Origin: Clostridia bacterium
GTDB taxonomy: Bacteria > Bacillota > Clostridia > Oscillospirales > Acutalibacteraceae
Length of the DNA stretch: 9,626 nucleotides
Assembly (NCBI GenBank): GCA_017614275.1
Contig: JAGACE010000162.1
Location: 1-9,626 of the forward strand
Reading direction: 5' to 3'
Shown: piece by piece, positions 1-7,048 of the stretch
How positions within the stretch are numbered: position 1 is the stretch's first letter
Layout of the letters: every line of letters begins with the position of its first letter
Made by a program: the position numbers and the translations under genes
Notes under the pieces: model-generated
Databases searched by the model: none
What the model was told of the DNA's origin: nothing
The model's input: only the letters and a program-made list of their open reading frames with translations

Positions 1-1765
1 AGGGCTTCCGGCGGACTTTCTCCGTCAGCTGTCCGGCCTCGTCATAGCCCACGTAACCGGGCGGCGAACCGATGATCCGGGAGACGCTGAACTTCTCCAT
101 GAACTCGGACATGTCGAGCCGGATGAGGGTCTCCGGAGTATCGAAGAGCTGGTCCGCCAGCTGCTTGACCAGTTCGGTCTTGCCGACGCCGGTGGGACCG
201 ACGAAGATGAAGGACGCCGGTTTCTTGCGGGCGTTGATCTGGATGCGGCTGCGCTTGACGGCGTTCGCCACGGCGTGGATCGCCTCCGGCTGGCCTTTGA
301 CCTTCTCGGCCAGCGCCTCTTCCAGGTGCGCGAGCTTCCGGATGTCGGACTCGATGACCTTGGAGGCGGGCACGCCGGTCCAGAGCTGGATGACCTTGCC
401 CAGGTCCTCTTCCAGGACCTGGTTGTCCTTCGCCGCTTCCTGCAGCTCGGGCAGTCTGGCCTCCTCGTTCATGATCTCGGATTTGATCTTCGCCTGTTCC
501 TCGTAATCGGGGTTCTCGGTCTCGGCCTCCAGCGCCTCCAGCGCCTCCTTCAGTTCGGCCAGATCGCGCTCCGCGATCTCCGCCTCGGAGATGGCCTTGT
601 TGCGCAGGTTCGCGGCCGTGCAGGCCTCGTCCAGCAGGTCGATCGCCTTGTCCGGCAGGAAGCGGTCGGTGATGTATCGCTCCGACAGCACGACGGCGCG
701 ATGCACCAGGGTGTCAGAGATCTGCACCCGGTGATAGTCTTCATAATACTTTTTGACGCCCAGCAGGATCCGGTAGGTGTCCTCGATGGAGGGCTCCTCG
801 ACCTTGATGGGCTGGAACCGGCGTTCCAGCGCCGCGTCTTTTTCGATGTTGCGGCGGTATTCGTTGAACGTCGTGGCACCGATCACCTGGATCACACCGC
901 GGGAGAGGGCCGGCTTCATGATGTTCGCGGCGTTCATGTTGCCCTCGGCGTCGCCGGTCCCGACGAGATTGTGGATCTCGTCGATGAAGAGGATGATGTT
1001 CCCCTCTCCCTTGACCTCGTCGATGAGCCCTTTGATCCGGCTCTCGAACTGGCCGCGGAACTGGGTCCCGGCCACGAGCGCCGTCAGGTCCAGGAGGTGG
1101 ATCTCCTTGTCCGCCAGCTTCGCGGGGACTTCGCCTTTGGCGATGCGCTCGGCGAGGCCTTCGGCGATGGCGGTCTTGCCGACGCCGGGTTCGCCGATGA
1201 GACAGGGATTGTTCTTCGTCCGGCGGCAGAGGATCTGGATGGCGCGATCGATCTCCTGGTCTCTGCCGATGATGTTGTCGAGCTCGCCGTTGCGGGCCCG
1301 CGCCGTCAGGTCGGTGCAGTACAGGCCGAGGAAGCGGCGTTTCTTGGTCTTGCCCTTTTCCCCGTTCTTCTTCCTGCGGCGGCCGTTCGGCTCGTCGACA
1401 GGAGGTTCCTCCGGCACCATGGACAGATCGCCCGGGTCCGAGGGATCCGGGAACTGCCCGAGCATGTCGGGGTTGCCGCCCAGCGCGCCGAACAGAGACT
1501 GCAGGGACGGCATGGTGGGAGCGCCGCCCTCCTCGAATTCGTCGTTCTCGTCGAATCCGAGCATGGCGTTGACCTGTTCGGTGATGGCGTCCATATCATC
1601 CTCGGTGATGCCCATGTTGTCCATGAAATGCTTCACGGGGCCGATGTTCATCTCCATGGCGCATTTGATGCAGTAGCCTTCCGGTTCGCTCTTGTTGTCG
1701 TTCACTTTTGAGATGAAGACGACTGCAGGATTCTTTTTACATTTGCAGCAAAGGACTTGCTTCAT
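1..1765 (-). CDS. clpE: ClpE-like AAA+ Clp protease ATP-binding subunit (partial, 3' end off window)
   Basis: Two-AAA-domain unfoldase that would feed unfolded proteins to ClpP in the cytoplasm. The first 588 residues are visible; the rest lies beyond base 1. Residues C6/C9 and C32/C35 form a CxxC...CxxC zinc ribbon where ClpA, ClpB and ClpC carry a Clp N-domain, which is the ClpE pattern. A linker (about 40-128), acidic and then proline-rich, ends in a basic block (R129-R144). D1 follows with Walker A GEPGVGKT 191-198, pore loop FRG 236-238 and Walker B DE 262-263. A short coiled-coil middle domain spans about 392-448. D2 shows Walker A GPTGVGKT 523-530 and pore loop GYVG 570-573. The start ATG at 1765 follows AAGGAG that overlaps the pgsA stop, with a 12-base gap, so it is probably co-transcribed with pgsA. 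I checked the frame at many points and saw no break. The family is certain; clpE rather than clpC rests on the N-terminus. ClpP-binding and C-terminal D2 motifs are not in view. Confidence 0.93.
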   Translation of the reverse strand, partial: MKQVLCCKCKKNPAVVFISKVNDNKSEPEGYCIKCAMEMNIGPVKHFMDNMGITEDDMDAITEQVNAMLGFDENDEFEEGGAPTMPSLQSLFGALGGNPDMLGQFPDPSDPGDLSMVPEEPPVDEPNGRRRKKNGEKGKTKKRRFLGLYCTDLTARARNGELDNIIGRDQEIDRAIQILCRRTKNNPCLIGEPGVGKTAIAEGLAERIAKGEVPAKLADKEIHLLDLTALVAGTQFRGQFESRIKGLIDEVKGEGNIILFIDEIHNLVGTGDAEGNMNAANIMKPALSRGVIQVIGATTFNEYRRNIEKDAALERRFQPIKVEEPSIEDTYRILLGVKKYYEDYHRVQISDTLVHRAVVLSERYITDRFLPDKAIDLLDEACTAANLRNKAISEAEIAERDLAELKEALEALEAETENPDYEEQAKIKSEIMNEEARLPELQEAAKDNQVLEEDLGKVIQLWTGVPASKVIESDIRKLAHLEEALAEKVKGQPEAIHAVANAVKRSRIQINARKKPASFIFVGPTGVGKTELVKQLADQLFDTPETLIRLDMSEFMEKFSVSRIIGSPPGYVGYDEAGQLTEKVRRKP

Positions 1766-1777
1766 TTTGATTGCTCC

Positions 1778-2425
1778 TTATTCCTTGGATTCGCCGGAAG
1801 GAACGTCTTTCTGTTTCACCTGCCGGAGGTCCGGCGCATAGGCGCAGAAAGCGATGAGTGTGAGTACAGCAGCGATGGCGACCAGTATGACGATGGCGGC
1901 GGACGGCAGCGTGAACCAGCTGCGGAACACGCCGAAGACCGGTGCGAACAGAAGCAGCGCGATCATGACGACATAATAGGCGACCGTCGCGACCTTGCCA
2001 TACATGATGGCGGCACGCGGCGTGACGTCGTGCGTGAGCATCACGATGCCGCCGACGAGCATGAGGACCTCCTTGAGCACGAAGATCCAGAACAGCCAGC
2101 TCCCCCCACGGAGCAGACGGTCGTCCATGCCATGGAACGCGAAGAAATAGGCGATGGCCAGAGTGATCTGGGTCAGTTTGTCCGCGATCGGGTCCAGCAG
2201 TTTCCCGAGGTTCGAGACCTGGTTGAACGCGCGGGCGATCTTCCCGTCGAACAGATCCGTCAGGCCGGAGATGCCCAGCACGATGACGGCGGCCAGGTAC
2301 GAGCCCTTCAGAAAGAGGACCAGAAAGACCGGGATCAGGACGATGCGGATGGCAGACAGCAGGTTCGGGATGGTCATCGCGCCCTCTGTCAGGTTTCCGA
2401 GTTGTTTTTTCAGGTTTTCATTCAT
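1778..2425 (-). CDS. pgsA: CDP-alcohol phosphatidyltransferase, probable phosphatidylglycerophosphate synthase
   Basis: Integral membrane enzyme of 215 residues, expected to transfer a phosphatidyl group from CDP-diacylglycerol to glycerol-3-phosphate, the committed step to phosphatidylglycerol and cardiolipin. The complete family signature is visible: D57-x2-D60-G61-x2-A64-R65-x8-G74-x3-D78-x3-D82, whose aspartates bind the metal ions. Hydrophobic segments at about 25-38, 43-55, 87-98, 111-130, 145-167 and 175-194 give roughly six membrane passes. The start at 2425 is chosen because AAAGGA lies about 12 bases upstream. The longer in-frame ATG at 2482 sits inside the -10 region of the proposed promoter and would add 19 unlikely residues. 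It is first in a two-gene unit with the Clp ATPase, 12 bases apart. The 16 residues before MTIPNLLS are longer than in many PgsA proteins. A related CDP-alcohol transferase, such as a cardiolipin or phosphatidylinositol-type synthase, cannot be excluded from the signature alone. Confidence 0.9.
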   Translation of the reverse strand: MNENLKKQLGNLTEGAMTIPNLLSAIRIVLIPVFLVLFLKGSYLAAVIVLGISGLTDLFDGKIARAFNQVSNLGKLLDPIADKLTQITLAIAYFFAFHGMDDRLLRGGSWLFWIFVLKEVLMLVGGIVMLTHDVTPRAAIMYGKVATVAYYVVMIALLLFAPVFGVFRSWFTLPSAAIVILVAIAAVLTLIAFCAYAPDLRQVKQKDVPSGESKE

Positions 2426-2480
2426 GGCGATGGATCCTTTCGATCCGACTCCCCCACGAGCCGATCGGAAAATTTGTTTC

Positions 2481-2508
2481 AATATAACACAGGGGCAGGA
2501 AAAAGCAA
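2481..2508 (-). promoter_or_regulatory. Sigma-70-type promoter for pgsA-clpE
   Basis: On the minus strand TTGCTT (2508-2503) is followed after 16 bases by TATATT (2486-2481), and TG one base upstream of the hexamer makes an extended -10 (TGTTATATT). Transcription would start near 2474, leaving a leader of about 50 bases before the pgsA ATG at 2425. This A/T-rich patch stands out from the GC-rich surroundings and lies in the only sizeable intergenic gap. The match is by eye; no start-site data are available. Confidence 0.62.
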
Positions 2509-2524
2509 GCGCTTATCTTTCCTG
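2496..2524 (-). other. Imperfect hairpin over the DUF5711 stop codon
   Basis: On the minus strand CAGGAAA (2524-2518) can pair with TTTCCTG (2502-2496), and inside it AAGC pairs with GCTT around a GCTT loop, leaving a GAT bulge on one side. The stem covers the TAA stop of the DUF5711 gene and most of the -35 element of the next promoter. It is not followed by a U-tract, so it is not a standard intrinsic terminator. It may mark or stabilise the 3' end of the upstream operon, or be chance. Confidence 0.3.
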
Positions 2525-3700
2525 TTCCGGATGTTCGGGCTGATGCTTGAGGCGGGACGTCTTCTGGATGACGCCCATCTCATAGGAGTAACTGGTGCGG
2601 CCGTCCGTGAAGGCCAGGATGGCGTTCGCGCCGACTTCCCGCGCTCTGCGGCGGTGTCCGCCGAGGCCGTAGATATCGGCGTAGTCATTGGTGAGCACCG
2701 AGATCCTGGACGCGTTGGCGTACAGCGCCTTGATGTGCACGTCATAGGGCTCCTCGAAGGCCAGTTTTCCGGACTGCGTGTAGCACCGCAGCAGCTGCAT
2801 GTTCGCGCTGCCGAACTCCGCGAGGGCCACGACGGTCCGGCCGTTCGGCGAGAACGTGAACGCCGACAGCGTACTGGTGCCGAACTCGACTTCCGTGTTC
2901 TTCTTGAGGTCCTTCAGGAACACGAGTTTGTTGTCCCCGACCCCGACGACGGTGTCGTTGTCGGTGAAGTTCACCGCGAGGATGCCGGTCTCAGGGTACT
3001 CGGTCTCGGAGACCGGATCTTTGTACTCGAAGTCGAACACATAGATCTTCGAATAGGTCTCCCCGTCCTTGGCGCCCAGCACGGAGACCGCCACATACTT
3101 CCCGTTGTCCGAGAGAGCGGCGGACGTGATGGTGTAGTCCGCGCAGTTCCATACGAACTGCTTCTCGGTGTAAGTGCTGTTCCAGACCGTCAGCCGGGAC
3201 GTGGCCGTATTGGAGAGCGTGCCGAGGGCGATGTTCCCCTTCTTGCCGATGGACCCGGTGATAATGTCTTCCCCTTCGTCGGTCTTGCCCGAGAAGAGGG
3301 TCTCCGTCCGGTTCTCGACCCGGAAGCGGTGAGCGCCCCGCTCGTAGACCAGGGCCCGGTCCGGGCTGATGGAGAGCCCCGGAGAGGCGTAGGCGTGTTC
3401 AAAGGAGCGGATCTCCTTCGCGGAGCCGTCCAGCGTCACGGTGCGGTCGTCGTAGAGGATGTAGATGTCCCCGTTGAGTACGTCGACCCGTTCGATGGAA
3501 CCGGAGTTCACCTGACAGGGGAAGCCTTCTCCCCGGCCGACCGAGGACGTGGTGTTGTTCCAGCTGTCGCGGATGGACGAAAGCGAGGTCCCGCCGAGGC
3601 GGAAGGCTGCCAGGATGAGCAGCAGGACGGCCACCAGGGCGACGGCCAGGATCCGGAGCAGTCGTCTCCGACGGTCCGTCAGTTCGAATCGCGCAGCCAT
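2513..3700 (-). CDS. DUF5711 family membrane-anchored beta-propeller-like protein
   Basis: Protein of 395 residues with no known function. The N-terminus has a basic cytoplasmic stretch (R10-R16), then one hydrophobic segment (about 14-33) with no cleavage site, so it looks like a signal anchor with the rest outside the membrane. The remainder is beta-rich with repeated propeller-blade motifs of the type SPxGR/K-h-h-h-h: around 109-122, 194-207 and 281-293. The overall pattern matches what I recall as the DUF5711 family of Clostridia, but no search was run. A strong AGGAGG (3713-3708) seven bases before the ATG fixes the start. The gene overlaps the end of truA by 22 bases, so translation is probably coupled, and it appears to be the last gene of the ruvA operon. 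The C-terminal tail (about 381-395) is charged and probably disordered. A sensing or scaffold role at the envelope is only a guess. Confidence 0.85.
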   Translation of the reverse strand: MAARFELTDRRRRLLRILAVALVAVLLLILAAFRLGGTSLSSIRDSWNNTTSSVGRGEGFPCQVNSGSIERVDVLNGDIYILYDDRTVTLDGSAKEIRSFEHAYASPGLSISPDRALVYERGAHRFRVENRTETLFSGKTDEGEDIITGSIGKKGNIALGTLSNTATSRLTVWNSTYTEKQFVWNCADYTITSAALSDNGKYVAVSVLGAKDGETYSKIYVFDFEYKDPVSETEYPETGILAVNFTDNDTVVGVGDNKLVFLKDLKKNTEVEFGTSTLSAFTFSPNGRTVVALAEFGSANMQLLRCYTQSGKLAFEEPYDVHIKALYANASRISVLTNDYADIYGLGGHRRRAREVGANAILAFTDGRTSYSYEMGVIQKTSRLKHQPEHPEQER

Positions 3701-4458
3701 GGGGCCACCTCCTTTTCGTGGTTTTCATAATAGACGCGGGTCAGCGAGAGCCCGTGGGCCGGGGCCGTCTGGCCCGCCGCGTCGCGATCCCGTGCGGCCA
3801 GGATGTCCGGGATGCTCCCGTCCTCCCGTTTGCCGCTCTCGATGGCGAGGAGCGTCCCCGCCATGATCCGGACCATGTTGTACAGGAATCCGTCAGCCTC
3901 CACCAGGAAGATGACAGACTCCCCTTCCCGGAAGACTTCGGCCCGACGGACCGTTCGGATGTTGTCGTTGATGATCTCTCTGCTGTTCGAGAACGACGTG
4001 AAATCGTGGGTCCCGAGGAAGTCCTTCGCGTTGCGGTCCATGCGCTCCGCGTCCAGCGCGTAGTGCACATGGAAGGCGCGGTCCTCCCAGAAGGGATTGC
4101 GGGCGTTCCCGTTCCAGATACGGTAACAGTACTGCTTTGCCGTGGCGTCGTAGCGCGGGTGGAACCCGTCCGGCACCTCGACGCAGTCGGAGACGGCGAT
4201 GTCCGAAGGGAGCTTCGCGTTCATCGCGGCGATGAGCCGGTAGCAGGAGATGTCGTTCTCCGTGCGCAGCGTGCAGCAGTACATGTCGGCGTGGACGCCG
4301 GTGTCGGTCCGGGAACACCCGGTGACCGGGTCCCTCTGTCCGAACAGCGCTTCCACCGCGTCCTGGACTTCTTCCTGGATGCTCCGGGCGTTCTCCTGGA
4401 CCTGCCATCCGTGATAGCGGGTCCCGAGGAACCGGAGGCTCAGCAATAACGTTCTCAT
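3679..4458 (-). CDS. truA: tRNA pseudouridine(38-40) synthase TruA
   Basis: Cytoplasmic enzyme that isomerises uridines 38, 39 and 40 in the anticodon stem-loop of many tRNAs. At 259 residues it has normal family length. The catalytic aspartate is D52 in RTDTGVHA (50-57; the family motif is usually RTDAGVHA). Also visible are the N-terminal YHGWQ box (15-19), the active-site tyrosine region KQYCYRI (108-114, Y110), FTSFSN (153-158), DGFLYNMVR (189-197) and APAHGL (232-237). Its ATG overlaps the ecfT stop as ATGA (4458-4455), and its own end overlaps the DUF5711 start, so it is embedded in a translationally coupled chain. The order ecfA1-ecfA2-ecfT-truA is the classic Bacillota arrangement; the usual rplM-rpsI do not follow here. 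Confidence 0.97.
   Translation of the reverse strand: MRTLLLSLRFLGTRYHGWQVQENARSIQEEVQDAVEALFGQRDPVTGCSRTDTGVHADMYCCTLRTENDISCYRLIAAMNAKLPSDIAVSDCVEVPDGFHPRYDATAKQYCYRIWNGNARNPFWEDRAFHVHYALDAERMDRNAKDFLGTHDFTSFSNSREIINDNIRTVRRAEVFREGESVIFLVEADGFLYNMVRIMAGTLLAIESGKREDGSIPDILAARDRDAAGQTAPAHGLSLTRVYYENHEKEVAPWLRDSN
3708..3713 (-). promoter_or_regulatory. Strong ribosome binding site of the DUF5711 gene
   Basis: AGGAGG inside AAAAGGAGG, seven bases before the ATG at 3700 and lying within the last codons of truA. It is the most consensus-like Shine-Dalgarno in the window, and it settles the start of a gene that overlaps its upstream neighbour by 22 bases. Confidence 0.85.
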
Positions 4459-5270
4459 ACCAGTCTACCAAAGAAATGATTCAGCAGGATGATGCCGGCG
4501 AGCACCGCGACGATGAGCACCAGAGCCACGTAGTCGCGGGCTTCCAGTTTCATCTGACGCATGCGGGTCCGGCCTTCGTAGCCGTGGTAGCAGCGGCATT
4601 CCATGGCGTAGGCCAGCTCATAGGCCCTGCGGAAACTCGTGATGAACAGCGGGATGAATACCGGGATCAGGGCGCGGGTGCGCTCCAGCAGGTTCCCGGT
4701 CTCCAGGTCCGCCCCTCTCGCCTTCTGCGCGCAGGTGATGCGGTCGAACTCCTCGATGAGGGTCGGGATGAATCGCAGCGCGATGGTCATCATCATGGCG
4801 ATGGTGTGGACCCCGCTGCGCATGAACTTCAGCGGCGAGAGCAGCCGCTCGATGGCGTCGGTGATGAGGGTCGGAGACGTCGTATAGGTCAGCAGCGAAC
4901 TGGCGACGATGAGCGCCAGGATGCGGATGACCATGAAGATGGCCGTGTAGAGGCCGCCGGTGTACAGGTGCAGGAACCGCCACTCCCAGATCAGGTCCCC
5001 CGTCCGGATGTACAGAAGGTTCAGGACGGCCGTGAACAGGATGATGATGACGACCGGCTTGATGCCCTTGAGGATGGTCCGGATGGAGATGCGGGACAGG
5101 GCCACGACGACGCCGAGCGTCAGGACCATGAGTCCCAGGGACCAGAAGTTGTGGCAGACGAAGATGAAGATGATGAAGAACAGGGTCAGCACCAGCTTCA
5201 TGCGCGGGTCCATGCGGTGGATGACGGAACTGCCGGGGAAATACTGGCCGATGGTGATGTCTTTTACCAT
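4455..5270 (-). CDS. ecfT: Energy-coupling factor transporter transmembrane protein EcfT
   Basis: Membrane scaffold of group II ECF vitamin and metal importers. It links the two cytoplasmic ATPases to exchangeable substrate-binding S components. The 271 residues include hydrophobic segments at about 26-39, 44-58, 71-88, 106-130 and 246-266. Between them lies a helical cytoplasmic domain with the two coupling motifs that dock on the ATPases: ARG at 184-186 in AQKARGAD, and CRC at 225-227 in AMECRCYHG. Many relatives have ARC or ARG at the second site, so C225 is a small departure while the arginine (R226) is kept. It overlaps ecfA2 by 7 bases and truA by 4 bases (ATGA), typical of a coupled operon. 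No S-component gene is in the window, so the transported substrate cannot be told. Confidence 0.95.
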   Translation of the reverse strand: MVKDITIGQYFPGSSVIHRMDPRMKLVLTLFFIIFIFVCHNFWSLGLMVLTLGVVVALSRISIRTILKGIKPVVIIILFTAVLNLLYIRTGDLIWEWRFLHLYTGGLYTAIFMVIRILALIVASSLLTYTTSPTLITDAIERLLSPLKFMRSGVHTIAMMMTIALRFIPTLIEEFDRITCAQKARGADLETGNLLERTRALIPVFIPLFITSFRRAYELAYAMECRCYHGYEGRTRMRQMKLEARDYVALVLIVAVLAGIILLNHFFGRLV

Positions 5271-5794
5271 GCCGTCACCCCGCTTTCCCGCAGGCGATGG
5301 ATCTCCGCCCTCGCCTGTTCCACGGTATAGACGTCGGTGCGCACGGGGACCCCGTTCTCTTTCAGCCCGAGGAACACCTTGGTGATCTGCGGGATGTCGA
5401 GGCCCATGGCTACAAGCTCCGAAGACCGTTCATAGATCTCCGAAACGGTGCCGTACATGACCGCTTTCCGGTCGTTGATGACCAGGACCTTGGTGGCGAT
5501 CTTCGCCACGTCGTCCATGCTGTGGGAGACGATCATGACCGTGCGGCCCGTCTCGTCCCGGTAGTTCTTGATGAGGCCGAGGATGGTGTCCCGGCCCTTG
5601 GGGTCGAGGCCGGCCGTCGGCTCGTCGAGGATGAGGATCTTCGGTTCCATCGCCATGACGCCGGCGATGGCCACCCGGCGCTTCTCGCCGCCGGACAGAT
5701 CGAAGGGAGACTTTTCGAGCATGTCGTCCGACACCCCGGTGAAGCGCGCGGCGTCCCGGACCCGCCGGTCGATCTCCTCCTCGGGGAGTTTCAT
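5264..5794 (-). CDS. ecfA2: EcfA2 ATPase, C-terminal part after frameshift
   Basis: Carries the second half of the EcfA2 ATPase. In a repaired protein of 288 residues these would be 113-288. The signature LSGGE (145-149), Walker B ILILDEP with D169 and E170, the D-loop GLDP and switch histidine H203 are all present, followed by the C-terminal ECF-type region to the TAA at 5264. The frame is joined to the N-terminal part by a missing base at the A-run 5796-5799. As it stands, the only plausible start is the ATG at 5794, which overlaps the upstream TGA as ATGA, with no Shine-Dalgarno before it; reinitiation would be needed. On its own it lacks Walker A and the Q-loop and could not bind ATP normally. 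It overlaps ecfT by 7 bases. The reading frame and all motifs are intact, so the break is either a sequence error or very recent. Confidence 0.85.
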   Translation of the reverse strand: MKLPEEEIDRRVRDAARFTGVSDDMLEKSPFDLSGGEKRRVAIAGVMAMEPKILILDEPTAGLDPKGRDTILGLIKNYRDETGRTVMIVSHSMDDVAKIATKVLVINDRKAVMYGTVSEIYERSSELVAMGLDIPQITKVFLGLKENGVPVRTDVYTVEQARAEIHRLRESGVTAW

Positions 5795-5803
5795 GTTTTG
5801 GGC
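5791..5803 (-). other. ecfA2: Frameshift site in ecfA2 (one base missing in A-run)
   Basis: The minus strand reads GGGCCCAAAACATGA. In the upstream frame this is G-P-K-T-stop. Adding one A to the A4 run (5796-5799) gives G-P-K-N-M and continues for 176 more codons with all ABC motifs. The stop and the downstream Met codon overlap as ATGA (5794-5791). No canonical X-XXY-YYZ slippery heptamer is in the correct frame: sliding back one base would put AAA on CAA and CCC on GCC. A programmed -1 shift is therefore unlikely. Confidence 0.85.
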
Positions 5804-6129
5804 CCGAAGGCGATGTCCCGGTAGACGGTCTCCTCGAAGAGCTGGTATTCCGGATACTGGAAACACAGACCCACCGCGAACCGGCTGGCCCGCAGGGTCT
5901 TCTTGCTCTCCCAGATGTCCTGACCGTCCACATACACCTTGCCGGACTGCGGCTTCAGCAGACCGTTGAAATGCTGGATGAGGGTGCTCTTGCCGGAGCC
6001 GGTGTGGCCGATGACCGCCACCAGTTCTCCCGCTTCTATTTCGATGTTGATGTCCTCGATCGCGGTCACTTCAAAAGGGGTGCCCGTGGAATAGGAGTAG
6101 GTCAGGTGTTCCGTCTTCAGAATCGCCAA
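5791..6129 (-). CDS. ecfA2: EcfA2 ATPase, N-terminal part, truncated by frameshift
   Basis: First 112 codons of the second ECF ATPase. It would pair with EcfA1 to hydrolyse ATP and drive uptake through EcfT. Visible are the beta-strand start [12 protein letters not shown], Walker [10 protein letters not shown] (41-49) and the Q-loop [15 protein letters not shown] around Q91. After FGPK (108-111) the frame runs into ACA TGA. The expected family continuation [12 protein letters not shown] is found in the -1 frame, so one A seems missing. The start is TTG at 6129: AAGGAG lies nine bases upstream and overlaps the ecfA1 stop, and no in-frame ATG or GTG lies between the two. Intact EcfA2 proteins are about 280-290 residues, which matches 288 for the repaired gene (5264-6129). 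Confidence 0.87.
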   Translation of the reverse strand: MAILKTEHLTYSYSTGTPFEVTAIEDINIEIEAGELVAVIGHTGSGKSTLIQHFNGLLKPQSGKVYVDGQDIWESKKTLRASRFAVGLCFQYPEYQLFEETVYRDIAFGPKT

Positions 6130-6138
6130 GTGTTCGTG

Positions 6139-6145
6139 CTCCTTA
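6139..6145 (-). promoter_or_regulatory. TAAGGAG stop/Shine-Dalgarno that fixes the TTG start of ecfA2
   Basis: TAAGGAG combines the stop of ecfA1 with the ribosome binding site of ecfA2, nine bases before the TTG at 6129. It decides a start codon that would otherwise be doubtful, since no in-frame ATG or GTG lies between the ecfA1 stop and the TTG. The same heptamer recurs at 1774-1780, 7045-7051, 7936-7942 and 9007-9013. Confidence 0.8.
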
Positions 6146-7033
6146 TGCGTTCAGTGTCTCAGTGAGTGCGGCGATGCACTCTTCGGTGGTCAGGATGTCG
6201 TTCGGGAGGTCCAGCCCGTCCTGTCGGAGGAGGTCCGCCAGTTCGGTGGCCTGGGGGACGTCCAGCCCGACGGCGCGGATCTTTTCGATGTCCGAGAAGA
6301 CCTCCGCCGGAGTGCCGTCCGAGATGACCTTTCCGTTCTCCATGACGATGACCCGGTCGGCCAGGACCGCCTCTTCCATGTAGTGGGTGATGTAGACGAC
6401 GGTCTTTTTCATCTCGACGTGCATCTTGCGGATGATCCGCATGATGTCCCGCCGGCCCTTCGGGTCCAGCATGGCGGTGGACTCATCGAACAGGATGGTG
6501 TCCGGCTTCATGGCGAGGATGCCGGCGATGGCCACCCGCTGTTTCTGTCCGCCGGACAGCTTGTGGGGCTCGTGGCCCCGGTATTTGTACATACGGACCG
6601 CCTTCAGCGCGTTGTCCACCCGGGCGCGGATCTCCTCCGGCGGGAAGCCGAGGTTCTCCGGTCCGAAGGCCACGTCTTCTTCGACGACCGTGGCGACGAT
6701 CTGGTTGTCCGGGTTCTGGAAGACCATGCCGACTTTCTGGCGCAGTTCCAGCAGCCGGTCCTCCTCCCGGGTCGGGATCCCGTAGACGGTGATCTCGCCG
6801 AAGTCCGGGACCAGGATGCCGTTGCAGAGTTTGGCGAAGGTCGATTTGCCGGAGCCGTTGTGGCCCAGGACCGCCACGCATTCCCCGTCATAGATGTCCA
6901 GGGTCAGGTGGTCGACCGCCAGTTTCTTCCCCGACGCGTCGAGCTCCGCCTCGGTCATCCCCTCCGGGACTTCCTCATAGGTGAAACTGACGTTGCGCAG
7001 AGAGATGACGGCATCTCTGTTTTTCTCGTTCAT
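6143..7033 (-). CDS. ecfA1: Energy-coupling factor transporter ATP-binding protein EcfA1
   Basis: Cytoplasmic ABC ATPase, 296 residues, forming a heterodimer with EcfA2 on EcfT to power uptake of micronutrients. Motifs in order: Walker [10 protein letters not shown] (57-65), Q-loop [10 protein letters not shown] with Q106, signature LSGGQ (159-163), Walker B ILFDES with D183 and E184, D-loop MLDP (188-191) and switch histidine H217. The [10 protein letters not shown] and FGPENLG stretches are typical of EcfA1. Between the first strand and the P-loop there is an acidic insertion (about 21-37), longer than in many relatives. The ATG at 7033 lies 11 bases after an AAGGAG that overlaps the stop of the methyltransferase gene; ecfA2 follows after 13 bases. 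It shares an identical 18-base stretch with ecfA2 at the R-V-A-I-A-G codons, as expected of paralogues under constraint. Confidence 0.96.
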   Translation of the reverse strand: MNEKNRDAVISLRNVSFTYEEVPEGMTEAELDASGKKLAVDHLTLDIYDGECVAVLGHNGSGKSTFAKLCNGILVPDFGEITVYGIPTREEDRLLELRQKVGMVFQNPDNQIVATVVEEDVAFGPENLGFPPEEIRARVDNALKAVRMYKYRGHEPHKLSGGQKQRVAIAGILAMKPDTILFDESTAMLDPKGRRDIMRIIRKMHVEMKKTVVYITHYMEEAVLADRVIVMENGKVISDGTPAEVFSDIEKIRAVGLDVPQATELADLLRQDGLDLPNDILTTEECIAALTETLNA

Positions 7034-7048
7034 ATCGACTCGTTCTCC

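Noticed and set aside
2426..2482. Longer pgsA start at 2482
   Set aside because: That ATG lies inside the proposed -10 region and would add 19 arginine/glycine-rich residues unlike the family. The ATG at 2425 has AAAGGA upstream.
2496..2524. Intrinsic terminator after the DUF5711 gene
   Set aside because: The stem has an internal bulge and is followed by CCCCTGTG instead of a U-tract, so I list it only as a hairpin.
1757..3730. Very long plus-strand open frame (657 codons) across pgsA, the promoter gap and the DUF5711 gene, plus similar ones at 275-1711, 6383-7879 and 7931-9475
   Set aside because: They lie antisense to genes with full domain motifs. Their translations are rich in R, G, D, V and H as expected from complementing GC-rich third positions, and show no recognisable domain. 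They are stop-poor shadows.
5791..5803. Programmed -1 ribosomal frameshifting in ecfA2
   Set aside because: No X-XXY-YYZ heptamer is in frame, since re-pairing would put AAA on CAA and CCC on GCC. There is no upstream Shine-Dalgarno stimulator at dnaX-like spacing, and slipping on the A4 run forward leads to the wrong frame.
5660..6538. Direct repeat of 18 bases at 5660-5677 and 6521-6538
   Set aside because: It encodes R-V-A-I-A-G after the LSGG signature in both EcfA2 and EcfA1. It is homologous coding constraint between paralogues, not a mobile or regulatory repeat.
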